Of a DNA stretch of 64,000 nt, positions 46,482 through 57,974 are shown one piece after another (position 1 is the stretch's first letter; every line of letters starts with the position of its first letter). This DNA comes from Syntrophomonas sp. DTU018. GTDB lineage: Bacteria; Bacillota; Syntrophomonadia; Syntrophomonadales; Syntrophomonadaceae. The position numbers and the translations under genes were made by a program. The notes below the pieces were generated by a model. It saw nothing but the letters and a program-made list of their open reading frames with translations, did no database searches and was not told the origin of the DNA. The stretch covers positions 1 through 64,000 of the forward strand of contig LFSR01000037.1 in the NCBI GenBank assembly GCA_001513155.1. The letters are read 5' to 3'.

Positions 46482-46943
46482 ATGAAAAAGGTACTGTTTG
46501 TATGTACCGGCAATACCTGTCGGAGTCCTATGGCAGAGGCTCTTTTTTCCAGGATGCTGGAGCTGAGCGGACATCCTGATGAAATAAAAGCAGAGTCGGC
46601 CGGGCTGTATGCCTGGGAAAATGACCAGGCTACCCCGGAAGCGATAGAGGTTATGAGCCAGTTGGGAATTGATCTCAGCAGCCACCGTGCCCGCCCGCTG
46701 AATGAAGAAATGGTGCAAGAGGCGGATTTAATTTTAACTATGACCCGTAGTCACCGGGATCAGCTGCAGGAAGTTTTTCCTGATCTTAAGGATAAGATTT
46801 ACACCCTGGCGGAATATGCCGGGCGGCCTGAGGAAGAAATCCCTGATCCTTTCGGGAAAAATATCGAAGCTTATCAACAAGCCCTGGAGCAGATAAAAAG
46901 TCTTCTGGAAAGAGTCATTGACCAACTGGGGATCTCGGAATAA
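46482..46943 (+). CDS. ywlE: Protein-arginine-phosphatase-like low molecular weight phosphatase (YwlE)
   Basis: A 153-aa phosphatase of the low molecular weight tyrosine phosphatase fold. The P-loop is FVCTGNTCRSPMAEAL, with catalytic Cys and Arg, and the general-acid loop is IPDPFGKNIEAY. The Thr in CTGNTCRS is the residue that gives Bacillus YwlE specificity for phosphoarginine. The neighbourhood (prfA, prmC, ywlC before; rpiB, glyA after) is that of Bacillus ywlE, supporting the assignment over a generic tyrosine phosphatase. A partner arginine kinase McsB is not in the window. Confidence 0.88.
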   Translation: MKKVLFVCTGNTCRSPMAEALFSRMLELSGHPDEIKAESAGLYAWENDQATPEAIEVMSQLGIDLSSHRARPLNEEMVQEADLILTMTRSHRDQLQEVFPDLKDKIYTLAEYAGRPEEEIPDPFGKNIEAYQQALEQIKSLLERVIDQLGISE

Positions 46944-46992
46944 TAAACTGGGATACAGCTGAAGCTTTATTGCTGAAAACGAGGTGGACTTT

Positions 46993-47445
46993 TTGAAGAT
47001 TGCCATCGGATGTGACCATGCCGGCTATGATTTGAAACAGGAAATAATAGCCCATTTGCAGAAAGATGAACATAGTGTAATAGACTGTGGCACCTACAGC
47101 CGCGACTCTTGTGATTACCCTGATATAGCTGCCCAAGTATGTTCCCTGGTGCTGAAAGAGAACATACCGGGTATACTCATCTGCGGCACCGGCATAGGCA
47201 TCTCTATTGCCGCCAATAAGTTAAAGGGAATAAGGGCAGCTTTGTGTAATGACCTTTATACTGCCCGCCTGGCCAGGGAGCATAACGATGCTAACGTACT
47301 TGCACTTGGTTCCCGGGTTATCGGACCGGGGCTGGCCGTTGAAGTGGTAAAAACCTTTTTGAGTACCCCTTTCGCAGCTGGGAGACACCAGCGTCGAGTA
47401 GAAAAGATTTGTCAGCTGGAAAATGGAAGCTTGAGGGAGGAGTAA
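46993..47445 (+). CDS. rpiB: Ribose 5-phosphate isomerase B
   Basis: A 150-aa sugar-phosphate isomerase interconverting ribose 5-phosphate and ribulose 5-phosphate. It has [17 protein letters not shown], the catalytic Cys region [20 protein letters not shown], and [18 protein letters not shown] at 46993 is 3 bases after GAGGTGGAC-type site; the GTG at 46984 is part of that site. It precedes glyA by 4 bases. Confidence 0.94.
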   Translation: MKIAIGCDHAGYDLKQEIIAHLQKDEHSVIDCGTYSRDSCDYPDIAAQVCSLVLKENIPGILICGTGIGISIAANKLKGIRAALCNDLYTARLAREHNDANVLALGSRVIGPGLAVEVVKTFLSTPFAAGRHQRRVEKICQLENGSLREE

Positions 47446-47449
47446 ATCG

Positions 47450-48700
47450 GTGGATTATATTGATCAGTATGTTAGACCAGTTGATCCAGAAGTGGCTGAT
47501 GCCATTACCCAGGAAGAAAAGCGGCAGAACAACAAGCTGGAATTGATTGCATCGGAGAATTTCGTGTCCCGGGCAGTCATGGCTGCTCAGGGCGGAGTGA
47601 TGACCAACAAGTATGCAGAAGGATATCCGGGCAAACGCTATTATGGCGGCTGCGAATGGGTGGATGTGGTGGAAGAGTTGGCCCGCACCAGAGCCAAAGC
47701 TCTTTTTGGCGCGGAACATGTTAATGTTCAGCCCCATTCCGGGGCTCAGGCCAATACTGCCGTCTATTTTGCGGCTCTGGAACCAGGGGATACTGTCCTG
47801 GGCATGAATTTAAACCATGGAGGGCACCTGACCCATGGCAGCAAGGTCAATATATCCGGAAAATATTTTAATTTCGTGGAATATGGTGTAAGCCCGGACA
47901 GCGAAACCATTGATTATGATCAAGTACGCCAGGTGGCTCTGCAGTACCGGCCGAAAATGATCGTAGCTGGTGCCAGCGCTTACCCGCGTATCATAGATTT
48001 CCAGCGCTTCCGAGCAATTGCTGATGAAGTAGGTGCTTACCTGTTTGTAGATATGGCCCATATAGCCGGACTGGTAGCAGCCGGACTTCATCCCTCTCCT
48101 ATTCCCTACGCTGATTTTGTTACTACCACTACTCACAAGACATTGCGCGGTCCCCGGGGCGGAATGATCATGTGCCGTGAAGAATGGGGCGCGAAAATAG
48201 ACAAAGCGGTCTTCCCGGGAATTCAAGGCGGTCCCCTCATGCATGTCATTGCGGCTAAAGCCGTATGCTTTAAGGAAGCCCTGACCGAGGAATTTAAACA
48301 GTATCAGCGGGATATAGTGGATAATGCCGCCGCATTAGCCGATGCTTTGGTACAGAATGGTTTGCGGCTGGTTTCCGGGGGCACAGACAACCATCTTATG
48401 CTGGTAGATGTACGTCCCAAAGGGTTAACCGGAAAAGAAGCCGAGGAAGCCCTGGAAAAAGTCAATATTACCGTTAACAAAAATGCTATTCCTTTTGACC
48501 CGCAGAAACCTACTATTACCAGTGGTATTCGTATAGGTACCCCGGCAGTGACTACCCGGGGATTGAAGAAAGATGATATGCTGGAAGTAGCCCGGGCTAT
48601 CACTTTGGCTTTGGATCATCCCCAGGAAGAGGATTACCTGCAGGAAGCCCGGCAGATAGTCAAAAAGCTGTGTGATAAATATCCTCTGTACAGCATATAG
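47450..48700 (+). CDS. glyA: Serine hydroxymethyltransferase
   Basis: A 416-aa PLP enzyme converting serine and tetrahydrofolate to glycine and methylene-tetrahydrofolate. Motifs: [36 protein letters not shown], the PLP-lysine segment [16 protein letters not shown], and [16 protein letters not shown] at the C-terminus. GTG start behind GGGAGGAG. Full length for the family. Confidence 0.97.
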   Translation: MDYIDQYVRPVDPEVADAITQEEKRQNNKLELIASENFVSRAVMAAQGGVMTNKYAEGYPGKRYYGGCEWVDVVEELARTRAKALFGAEHVNVQPHSGAQANTAVYFAALEPGDTVLGMNLNHGGHLTHGSKVNISGKYFNFVEYGVSPDSETIDYDQVRQVALQYRPKMIVAGASAYPRIIDFQRFRAIADEVGAYLFVDMAHIAGLVAAGLHPSPIPYADFVTTTTHKTLRGPRGGMIMCREEWGAKIDKAVFPGIQGGPLMHVIAAKAVCFKEALTEEFKQYQRDIVDNAAALADALVQNGLRLVSGGTDNHLMLVDVRPKGLTGKEAEEALEKVNITVNKNAIPFDPQKPTITSGIRIGTPAVTTRGLKKDDMLEVARAITLALDHPQEEDYLQEARQIVKKLCDKYPLYSI

Positions 48701-48718
48701 AGAAATGAGGTTTACCCT

Positions 48719-49177
48719 ATGGACGCCCGTCCCAGCTGGAATGAATATTTCTTGGAAGTAGCTGATCTGGTGGCTACCCGTTCCACCTGTTTGCGCCGGC
48801 AGGTAGGTGCAGTTCTGGTAAAAGACAAGCGCATAATTTCCACCGGCTACAATGGAGCTCCCCGCAAGCTGAAGCACTGCAGCGAGGTGGGCTGTATCCG
48901 GCAGGAAAATGACATTCCTTCCGGACAGCGGTATGAATTGTGCCGGGGAGTGCATGCGGAGCAAAATGCCATCATTAATGCCGCTTATTACGGGATTTCC
49001 ACCCAGGATACCGTAATGTACTGCACCAATCAGCCCTGTATTATCTGTGCCCGGATGATTATAAATGCTGGGATTATAAAAGTAGTGCATAGAGGGAATT
49101 TTAAAGATGATATCGCTCTGGAACTGCTGCGGGAAGCAGGAATCGAGCTGGTGGTGGTGGAAAAACATAACCGGTAG
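48719..49177 (+). CDS. comEB: Deoxycytidylate (dCMP) deaminase
   Basis: A 152-aa zinc deaminase converting dCMP to dUMP for dTMP synthesis. The zinc site is RGVHAEQNAIINAA and TNQPCIICARMIINAG; the N-terminal part has TCLRRQVGAVLVKD and a CxxxxxC-type insert (HCSEVGCIRQEN) typical of dCMP deaminases. ATG with AATGAGGT upstream, 18 bases after glyA. Confidence 0.93.
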   Translation: MDARPSWNEYFLEVADLVATRSTCLRRQVGAVLVKDKRIISTGYNGAPRKLKHCSEVGCIRQENDIPSGQRYELCRGVHAEQNAIINAAYYGISTQDTVMYCTNQPCIICARMIINAGIIKVVHRGNFKDDIALELLREAGIELVVVEKHNR

Positions 49178-49219
49178 GATTTTATCCAGCCAGTTGTGAT
49201 GAACGGAGAGCGATATATT

Positions 49220-49531
49220 ATGGAAGCAAAAACATTGTCACTGCCACGGCTCAACCAGTTGACCCCGACTCTGGAATCCACTGCCCTGAAATTAATGGAG
49301 GAAGCCGGCGAACTGGCTCAGGTGATCGGAAAATTTCGGGGATTAAGCGGGGAAAAAGTCGATCAGGATGACAGGGCCGTGGTAAAAGCCATAACCAGAG
49401 AACTATTGGACGTAGCTCAGACTGCGGTAACCATGATGTTTGTTATGGAAGAGCAGTTCGGAGTTGATTTGGATCAGGCTTTGCAGGAGCACTGGGCCAA
49501 GTTGGAGCGCAAAGGCTACCTGGTACGGTAA
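49220..49531 (+). CDS. MazG-like nucleotide pyrophosphohydrolase family protein
   Basis: A 103-aa all-alpha protein. The motif LKLMEEAGELAQVIGKF carries the EExxE-type metal ligands of MazG-related enzymes, with a second acidic helix ITRELLDVAQTAVTMMFV supplying the ELxD pair. Such enzymes hydrolyse non-canonical or excess (d)NTPs. The ATG at 49220 is 9 bases after GGAGAG; GTG and ATG codons at 49196-49199 lack a site. It follows dCMP deaminase by 42 bases, consistent with nucleotide-pool work. Confidence 0.8.
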   Translation: MEAKTLSLPRLNQLTPTLESTALKLMEEAGELAQVIGKFRGLSGEKVDQDDRAVVKAITRELLDVAQTAVTMMFVMEEQFGVDLDQALQEHWAKLERKGYLVR

Positions 49532-49551
49532 CTTTACATATCTATAAAAAA

Positions 49552-49574
49552 TACCCTGTATAAAAAAGGGTTTT
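49552..49574 (+). terminator. Weak terminator before the atp operon
   Basis: A 5-bp stem (ACCCT/AGGGT) with an A-rich loop followed by four T residues. It may end transcripts of the glyA group. A TATAAT at 49591-49596 lies beyond it and could serve the atp operon, though its spacing to TTGACT at 49573 is only 12 bases. Confidence 0.4.
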
Positions 49575-49634
49575 GACTGTTTGTGACGAATATAATGCAA
49601 GGATAATTGTCTACCTGTTTTTTAGGAGTGAGGA

Positions 49635-49889
49635 ATGGCAAAAGCCAATAAGAATTGGGTCAAGTCATTGAGCGAGGCAATAAACATGGCAACAACCGTA
49701 GCCGCATCTGTGGCCTTAGGATATTTCGGGGGCAAGTGGCTGGACACCAAGTTTGATACCGAACCTTGGTTGACTGTTGCCGGCTTTTTACTTGGTGTAG
49801 CTACAGGCATAAAAGTAATGTGGGACCGCTCCATGGCAAGCGGCAATACCCACACAACAAAAGGGGAAAACGATTCCTCCAATGAATAA
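49635..49889 (+). CDS. atpZ: AtpZ/AtpI-family ATP synthase accessory membrane protein
   Basis: An 84-aa protein with two transmembrane helices (about residues 18-36 and 47-63). It contains VALGYFGGKWLDTKF and GVATGIKVMWD, typical of the AtpZ family (also called F0F1-ATPase assembly or magnesium uptake protein). It is the first gene of the atp operon. The separate larger AtpI normally between AtpZ and AtpB is absent. ATG with AGGAGTGAGG. Confidence 0.85.
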   Translation: MAKANKNWVKSLSEAINMATTVAASVALGYFGGKWLDTKFDTEPWLTVAGFLLGVATGIKVMWDRSMASGNTHTTKGENDSSNE

Positions 49890-49902
49890 CATGGAGGGCA
49901 TT

Positions 49903-49958
49903 CGGATCGAAAACGATCCGTATGGGAATATTGCCTCCAACCTGAGGGCACAGGTTGG
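49903..49958 (+). promoter_or_regulatory. Two tandem perfect hairpins between atpZ and atpB
   Basis: CGGATCG, AAAA, CGATCCG at 49903-49920 and CCAACCTG, AGGGCA, CAGGTTGG at 49937-49958 form 7-bp and 8-bp perfect stems. They fill most of a 107-base gap inside the operon. They are not followed by T runs, so they are more likely RNA processing or stability structures than terminators. Confidence 0.6.
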
Positions 49959-49996
49959 ACACCGGACAATTTAATACGAAGGGGGGGAGATGAGTT

Positions 49997-50680
49997 ATGC
50001 TGTTTGGCATGCTGGATGAGGTATTTTTTTACCTCGGCCCGATTCCAGTTGACCATATCATAGTAACCGAATGGGTTATCATCGCTTTAATTGCGCTGAT
50101 ATCCTATTTTGCTACCCGGGATATGCAGATGATTCCCCGGGGTCTTCAGAATGCCTTCGAAATGATCATCATTTGGACCTACGAATTCTTTACCCAGTTA
50201 ATGGACAAAGAGCACGTCGCCAAGAAGTGGGCTCCACTGCTCACGGGCTTTTTCCTTTTCATACTGCTCAGTAACTACAGCGGTCTTATTCCTGGGGCTG
50301 CTCACATTTCCGGTTTTCAACCACCCACTAGTAACTGGAATGTTACTATGACTCTAGCCTTGATCACCTTTTTCTCGGTGCATATAGCCGGGTTTTCAGA
50401 GCATGGTATCCATTACTTGGGACACTTTGTAAGTCCAAGCCCGCTGATGCTGCCGTTGAATTTGGTAGAGGAAATAGCCCATCCGCTGTCCCTCACCGTC
50501 CGTCTATTCGGAAACATCTTTGGTGAGGAAATGGTTATTGCTTTCCTGCTGTTTTTAGCACCCTTCATTGTCCCCGGAGCGATAATGGGCTTGAGCTTGT
50601 TGTTGGGTGCTATCCAGGCGATTGTGTTTACCATACTGTCAGCTAGTTACATAGCTGCTGCTACCGGAGAGGGTCATTAA
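49997..50680 (+). CDS. atpB: ATP synthase Fo subunit a
   Basis: A 227-aa membrane subunit forming the ion half-channels of the ATP synthase. The essential Arg is in EIAHPLSLTVRLFGNIFGEE, with conserved PLNLVEEIA before it, and the C-terminal helices contain GAIQAIVFTILSASYIAAA. About five to six hydrophobic helices. ATG behind GGGGGGAGATGAG. Confidence 0.96.
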   Translation: MLFGMLDEVFFYLGPIPVDHIIVTEWVIIALIALISYFATRDMQMIPRGLQNAFEMIIIWTYEFFTQLMDKEHVAKKWAPLLTGFFLFILLSNYSGLIPGAAHISGFQPPTSNWNVTMTLALITFFSVHIAGFSEHGIHYLGHFVSPSPLMLPLNLVEEIAHPLSLTVRLFGNIFGEEMVIAFLLFLAPFIVPGAIMGLSLLLGAIQAIVFTILSASYIAAATGEGH

Positions 50681-50722
50681 AAATTAATATAAATTTTAAG
50701 TGACTCTGCATAAATAGGTTAA

Positions 50723-50971
<249 letters not shown>

Positions 50972-50973
50972 TT

Positions 50974-51025
50974 ATCAGGGGACCTGATTTGCGGGCGGTT
51001 GGGCTATCCATTGGCTCCACCGCCC
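50974..51025 (+). promoter_or_regulatory. Two tandem hairpins between atpE and atpF
   Basis: ATCAGG, GGA, CCTGAT at 50974-50988 starts two bases after the atpE stop. It is followed by GGGCGGT ... ACCGCCC (50993-50999 with 51019-51025), a 7-bp GC-rich stem extended by GG/CC past a bulge. No T run follows. Placement just behind the most highly needed cistron suggests 3' protection of atpE mRNA or damped read-through. Confidence 0.6.
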
Positions 51026-51063
51026 CAAATACTATCTGCTCAGAGATTGGAGGTAGCACATTC

Positions 51064-51672
51064 GTGTTAAGGAAGAAGGGGTTTTATATTGCTGTGCTCC
51101 TTTTAACCAGTGTATTTGTGCTTGGCTTTGCCTCCTTATGCATGGCGGCTGGCGCTGTTGAACAGCCAAGTGGGCATACTCCAGAGTTTGGTAATGTTTA
51201 TGTTATAGGATGGACTGCAGTAAACTTCTTAATTTTGTTAGCGGTATTGTATAAGTTTGCCTATAACCCCATTAATGCCATGCTGGAACAGCGTACAACC
51301 ACTATCGAGAGTTCCCTGAGACATGCAGAAGAGGTTAAAATCGAAGTCGAGCAAATGCGCAAAGAAGCACAGAGCAATTTGGCTGAATCTCGCCGGGAAG
51401 CTCAGGAAATAGTAGCCCGGGCTACCAAGGCAGCCGAAGAGGCGAAAAACGAAATTATAACCAAAGCCAAGGAAGAAGCGGAACAAATTAAAGCCAAAAC
51501 CGAAGCTGAACTTAAAGTTGCTACCGAACAAGCTAAGATGGAATTAAAGGATACAGCTGCTACCCTGGCGATTATGGCTGCAGAAAAGGTCCTGGGACGA
51601 GCCATTACTGACGAGGACCACAAACGGCTGGTAAAGGATTTTGTTAACGAGGCGGGCGATCTATTATGTTAA
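51064..51672 (+). CDS. atpF: ATP synthase Fo subunit b with an extra N-terminal hydrophobic segment
   Basis: A 202-aa stator subunit. The usual membrane helix (VIGWTAVNFLILLAVLYKFAYNPI, read in two parts around residue 50) is followed by the long amphipathic coiled coil and the C-terminal delta-binding part (AAEKVLGRAITDEDHKRLV). In front of it residues 1-30 look like a signal peptide (RKKGF, then IAVLLLTSVFVLGFASL and CMAAGA). Standard b subunits are about 160-170 aa and lack this. GTG start at 51064 with GGAGG 10 bases upstream. The first segment may be cleaved, placing the next residues outside. Confidence 0.9.
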   Translation: MLRKKGFYIAVLLLTSVFVLGFASLCMAAGAVEQPSGHTPEFGNVYVIGWTAVNFLILLAVLYKFAYNPINAMLEQRTTTIESSLRHAEEVKIEVEQMRKEAQSNLAESRREAQEIVARATKAAEEAKNEIITKAKEEAEQIKAKTEAELKVATEQAKMELKDTAATLAIMAAEKVLGRAITDEDHKRLVKDFVNEAGDLLC

Positions 51673-52214
51673 ACAGAAGTGTTGCTCGGCGGTATGCCGA
51701 GGCATTCTTCAGCATTGCCCAGGAACAGAATAAAATAGACCAGTATCAGCAGGAGTTGGAGAAACTGGTCCAGGTTATTGAGGAAACGGAAAACCTCAAG
51801 GAATATCTAGCTCATCTCCTAATTCCAGCCAAAGAAAAAAAGGAGATTGCAGCCAAGATATTCGCGGAACAGGTATCCACCACTACTTTAAATTTCTTGT
51901 ACGTCCTGATTGACAAACGCCGGGAAAGATACTTGGATGCCATTCTTGCTGAGTACAAGGACATGGCAGATGAGTCCCGCAATATTGCCAAAGCCGAATT
52001 GATAGCGGCTCAGGAAGTTTCCGAAGAAGACGTAAAGATGCTTGCTGAGAAATTATCTGCGTCTATGGGTAAAACGGTACAGCTTAATGTATCGGTGGAT
52101 CCGGCTTTAATTGGAGGGGTGAAGATAAGGCTGGGAGACCAGATCATAGACGGTACCGTGGCCAAGAAGCTGGAAATGCTGAAGGAACAACTCAAGCAGG
52201 TGAAGATTAGTTAA
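51666..52214 (+). CDS. atpH: ATP synthase F1 subunit delta
   Basis: A 182-aa stator subunit linking b to the alpha3beta3 head. It begins LNRSVARRYAEAFFSIAQEQ and ends with the conserved PALIGGVKIRLGDQIIDGTV region. It overlaps the end of atpF by 7 bases, which couples their translation. Confidence 0.95.
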   Translation: MLNRSVARRYAEAFFSIAQEQNKIDQYQQELEKLVQVIEETENLKEYLAHLLIPAKEKKEIAAKIFAEQVSTTTLNFLYVLIDKRRERYLDAILAEYKDMADESRNIAKAELIAAQEVSEEDVKMLAEKLSASMGKTVQLNVSVDPALIGGVKIRLGDQIIDGTVAKKLEMLKEQLKQVKIS

Positions 52215-52235
52215 TCGATAGGGGTGAGCACATAA

Positions 52236-53750
<1,515 letters not shown>

Positions 53751-53762
53751 GTGGTGAGATAA

Positions 53763-54644
53763 ATGGCAGGAGCTGGCGTAAGGGAATATAAGCGCAGGAT
53801 ACGCAGTGTAAAGAACATGCAGCAGATTACCAAAGCCATGAAAATGGTAGCTGCCGCCAAACTGCGCCGCGCTCAGGAGAGAGCCGAGGCGTCCCGTCCC
53901 TATACTGATACTTTGCAGGGAACTCTGGCTCGTTTAGCCGCCGTAGCCTATGATGTCCGGCATCCCCTTTTGGAATCCCGTGAAGAGATCCGCAAAGTCG
54001 GTTACATAGTTATAACTGGTGACCGTGGACTATGCGGAGCCTTTAACACCAACGTCATCAGAGCCGCCATTGCAGCTATGGATAAAGATGAGCGCAATGT
54101 CCAGAACGGCGTCATTGCCGTCGGCAGAAAGGCCCGCGACTTTTTCAAAAAACGCGGAGGGGTTGACGCAGAATTCGTTAACCTGGGGGATAACCCAAGC
54201 TATGCCGATGCACGGGAAATTGGCCGCTATATCATGAATGCCTATGAAAATGAAGAGCTGGACGAAGTATACCTGGTCTACGGCAGGTTTATAAATGTAC
54301 TCAGGCAGGTTCCCACTATAGATAAAATTTTGCCGATAGAACCGCCTCCTCAGGAAGAGACGGAAGAAAAGTATGTTGATTACATCTACGAACCGAGTGC
54401 TGAAGACATTCTGCTCACTTTGCTGCCGCGCTATATTGGCAGTCAGATTTATCATGCTTTGCTGGAAAGTAAAGCCAGTGAACTCGGGGCTAGAATGACC
54501 GCCATGAACAATGCTACAGAAAACGCGGGAGAAATCATCGACACATTAACCCTGGAGATGAACAAGGTCCGCCAGGCTTCGATAACTGATGAAATCCTCG
54601 ATATCGTCGGCGGTGCTGAAGCTCTGAAAAAAGGAGGAAAGTAA
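53763..54644 (+). CDS. atpG: ATP synthase F1 subunit gamma
   Basis: A 293-aa central-stalk subunit. The N-terminal helix VREYKRRIRSVKNMQQITKA and the C-terminal helix with MTAMNNATENAGEIIDTLTL are the coiled coil that rotates inside the head. ITGDRGLCGAFNTNV marks the Rossmann-like middle domain. It lies between alpha and beta, as usual. Confidence 0.97.
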   Translation: MAGAGVREYKRRIRSVKNMQQITKAMKMVAAAKLRRAQERAEASRPYTDTLQGTLARLAAVAYDVRHPLLESREEIRKVGYIVITGDRGLCGAFNTNVIRAAIAAMDKDERNVQNGVIAVGRKARDFFKKRGGVDAEFVNLGDNPSYADAREIGRYIMNAYENEELDEVYLVYGRFINVLRQVPTIDKILPIEPPPQEETEEKYVDYIYEPSAEDILLTLLPRYIGSQIYHALLESKASELGARMTAMNNATENAGEIIDTLTLEMNKVRQASITDEILDIVGGAEALKKGGK

Positions 54645-56078
<1,434 letters not shown>

Positions 56079-56081
56079 CGT

Positions 56082-56504
56082 ATGGCAGAAAACACCTTCA
56101 TGCTAGAGATAGTTACCCCTGAGCAGATCCTTTTTAGGGATGAAGTTCAGTTTGTGGTGGCTCCCGCTGTGGAAGGTGAATTGGGGATTTTGAGAAACCA
56201 CGCGCCGCTAGTCGCAGCTCTGAAAATTGGGGTCCTTCGTTATAAGGATGCCCAGGGACAGGAGAAAAAAATTGCTATGAGTGGTGGTTTCATGGAGGTC
56301 GTTGATAACACGGTCCGGGTTTTGGCGGAAACCGCCGAACACGGCCATGAAATCAACGTACTCCGTGCCAAGGCGGCGGCAGAACGCGCTCGCCAAAGGC
56401 TCATGCAGCGTGATGAAAATATAAATCACACGCGCGCTCAATTAGCCATGCAGCGGGCTCTTGCCCGGCTCAAAGCTGCTGGGGTAAATATCGATGAACT
56501 ATAA
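56082..56504 (+). CDS. atpC: ATP synthase F1 subunit epsilon
   Basis: A 140-aa subunit that couples the central stalk to the c ring and regulates ATP hydrolysis. The N-terminal beta sandwich (FMLEIVTPEQILFRDEVQFV, PAVEGELGILRNHAPLVAAL) and the two C-terminal helices (AKAAAERARQRLMQ and ARAQLAMQ-like region) are complete, so autoinhibition is possible. Last gene of the operon. Confidence 0.96.
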   Translation: MAENTFMLEIVTPEQILFRDEVQFVVAPAVEGELGILRNHAPLVAALKIGVLRYKDAQGQEKKIAMSGGFMEVVDNTVRVLAETAEHGHEINVLRAKAAAERARQRLMQRDENINHTRAQLAMQRALARLKAAGVNIDEL

Positions 56505-56524
56505 AAAAAACTAATAGGGGATCC

Positions 56525-56560
56525 AAGCCGGAAGGTTTCTTGTAAACCTTCCGGCTTTGG
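56525..56560 (+). terminator. Terminator of the atp operon
   Basis: A 14-bp perfect stem (AAGCCGGAAGGTTT, CTTGT, AAACCTTCCGGCTT) followed by TGG; stable, but with a short T run. It lies 20 bases after atpC. Confidence 0.85.
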
Positions 56561-56630
56561 AGTATTATTAATAAATACTTTAGAGATTAGAGATAGAGTT
56601 ATGTGACGGGGGACTTAGGAGTAGTCATTC

Positions 56631-56819
56631 ATGGAGAGTATAGCTAAGACTCTTATCATTATTACATTGGTTTACTATCTCATTAAGGGATTGATTTACC
56701 TGGTGCTTTGGCAGGCTACTTACAAAATACAGGAGCGTGCCCTGGCAGAAAAGAAGAAAAGGCAGAGGAAAAAGGATTTGGAAGAATCAATCTGGCATCC
56801 GGACCAGGATGGCATTTAA
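56631..56819 (+). CDS. Small membrane protein, 62 aa
   Basis: One hydrophobic segment (residues 6-28: LIIITLVYYLIKGLIYLVLW) is followed by a strongly basic helix (EKKKRQRKKD) and a short acidic tail. I do not recognise a family. It occupies the place of ywzB/ywmA between atpC and ywmB in Bacillus, but shows no evident similarity to them. It is followed after 18 bases by a gene of the same design. Confidence 0.6.
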   Translation: MESIAKTLIIITLVYYLIKGLIYLVLWQATYKIQERALAEKKKRQRKKDLEESIWHPDQDGI

Positions 56820-56837
56820 ACAAGGAGGAGGAAGCCT

Positions 56838-57074
56838 TTGAAAACAGGTTTTCTTATTCTGATCGGCATAGTGCTGGTCTGTACCATTTTCTTCGGCATC
56901 CTGATATGGCGGCAAACGGTGAAATTTGAAAAAAAAGCTCTCGAAGCTAAAAAAAGAAAGGAAGAATACCTGAAAAAACTGGAGGAGGAGCAACAGCGCC
57001 TGCAGCAGGAAGCAGCCCTGGCAGCAGCAGATTCTCAGCCAGCTGATGATAATACCGCTGAAGATAATAAATAG
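56838..57074 (+). CDS. Small membrane protein with coiled coil, 78 aa
   Basis: An N-terminal transmembrane helix (residues 4-24: GFLILIGIVLVCTIFFGILI) is followed by a charged coiled coil (KKRKEEYLKKLEEEQQRLQQ) and an acidic low-complexity tail (DSQPADDNTAEDNK). Start ATG behind GGAGGAGG. No family recognised. Both this and the 62-aa protein before it have one helix plus a cytosolic charged helix and may form a pair. Confidence 0.65.
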   Translation: MKTGFLILIGIVLVCTIFFGILIWRQTVKFEKKALEAKKRKEEYLKKLEEEQQRLQQEAALAAADSQPADDNTAEDNK

Positions 57075-57080
57075 CAGATA

Positions 57081-57106
57081 AACCTGACCAAGTCGGGGTT
57101 TTTTTA
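57081..57106 (+). terminator. Terminator after the small membrane protein pair
   Basis: AACCTGAC, CAA, then GTCGGGGTT and a run of T residues. The stem has mismatches, but the T run is good. Confidence 0.6.
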
Positions 57107-57124
57107 TGTAATTTTACATAAAAA
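57101..57124. repeat. Perfect 24-bp AT-rich palindrome
   Basis: TTTTTATGTAA, TT, TTACATAAAAA: 11-bp arms and a 2-base centre, overlapping the T run of the terminator and lying about 75 bases before the ywmB start. The near-zero spacing fits a dimeric regulator site or a bidirectional weak terminator. Confidence 0.75.
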
Positions 57125-57198
57125 GATATCCTTTCAAGAGAATAATACCTCCTCATCCTGGCAACAATCCTGTTACCAGAGTTGGGGAGGAATTTGTT

Positions 57199-57939
57199 AT
57201 GCAAAGGGCAATTATTTCGTTATTATTATTTTTTGTTTTATGTCTTTTGAGCAACCATACTATTGACTATACCATGGGCAGGCAAATTGAAAATCGTTCC
57301 CCATATGTCCTAGCTTTTACATCCATCGGTGCAATTTCACTCGAATCACGTCTGGATTGCTGGGCAAAGCTAAGAACAGATTCCACGGAAAATGAAATGA
57401 AGCGATATATGCATACCCTGGTTACCAGCCTTAATCTGGAATACCAGCCAGATCATGTATTAATTTCATCCTCTGACGGGACCGTAGAAATGGAATATAA
57501 CCTGACCCAGAAAGGGGTTAAGTTTTACCTGGCTGTACAATCCAGAGCCGATAGCAAAGAAACCCACTTCGTGGTTAGTGCTGAAACCCGTGATCCAGAT
57601 AAATCTCTGGTACACATCAAACAGCAGCTGGACAGGGTGGGTATACTGGAATGGCATGATTATTACCTTTATAAAGGTGAATTGCCGGAGAATTACGACC
57701 AGGCCAGTACCGCCCGGTTGGCTGAGGTAATGATGAAAAACCTGGAGGCAGTTATCATTGATACCTACCAGGAAGGCAGGTCATTCAGCTGTACCGGTTA
57801 CAGTAAAGTTTTAAAAGATACAGAACCGATCTGGATTGACGGCCGACGGCATAATGTTCAGGTAGCTTTGTACAGCAGTCCTTCCCAGGATAAAACCTAT
57901 GTCTACATAGGGGTTCCGCTTATAGTAGGAAATTACTAG
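57199..57939 (+). CDS. ywmB: YwmB family protein (DUF1779)
   Basis: A 246-aa protein with an N-terminal signal or anchor helix (IISLLLFFVLCLLS) and a soluble outside domain. The two-lobed domain resembles YwmB, and the gene lies directly upstream of murA and spoIID exactly as in Bacillus. The function is unknown; a role at the cell wall during sporulation or growth is suggested by location. Sequence identity to named members cannot be measured here, so the symbol rests mainly on position and size. Confidence 0.7.
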   Translation: MQRAIISLLLFFVLCLLSNHTIDYTMGRQIENRSPYVLAFTSIGAISLESRLDCWAKLRTDSTENEMKRYMHTLVTSLNLEYQPDHVLISSSDGTVEMEYNLTQKGVKFYLAVQSRADSKETHFVVSAETRDPDKSLVHIKQQLDRVGILEWHDYYLYKGELPENYDQASTARLAEVMMKNLEAVIIDTYQEGRSFSCTGYSKVLKDTEPIWIDGRRHNVQVALYSSPSQDKTYVYIGVPLIVGNY

Positions 57940-57974
57940 CATTTACATTTTATTCGGGAGGTGATGATAGCAAG

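Noticed and set aside
49891-49974. 27-codon frame between atpZ and atpB
   Set aside because: Starts at an ATG one base after atpZ but has no ribosome-binding site and coincides with two hairpins; a structured spacer is the simpler reading.
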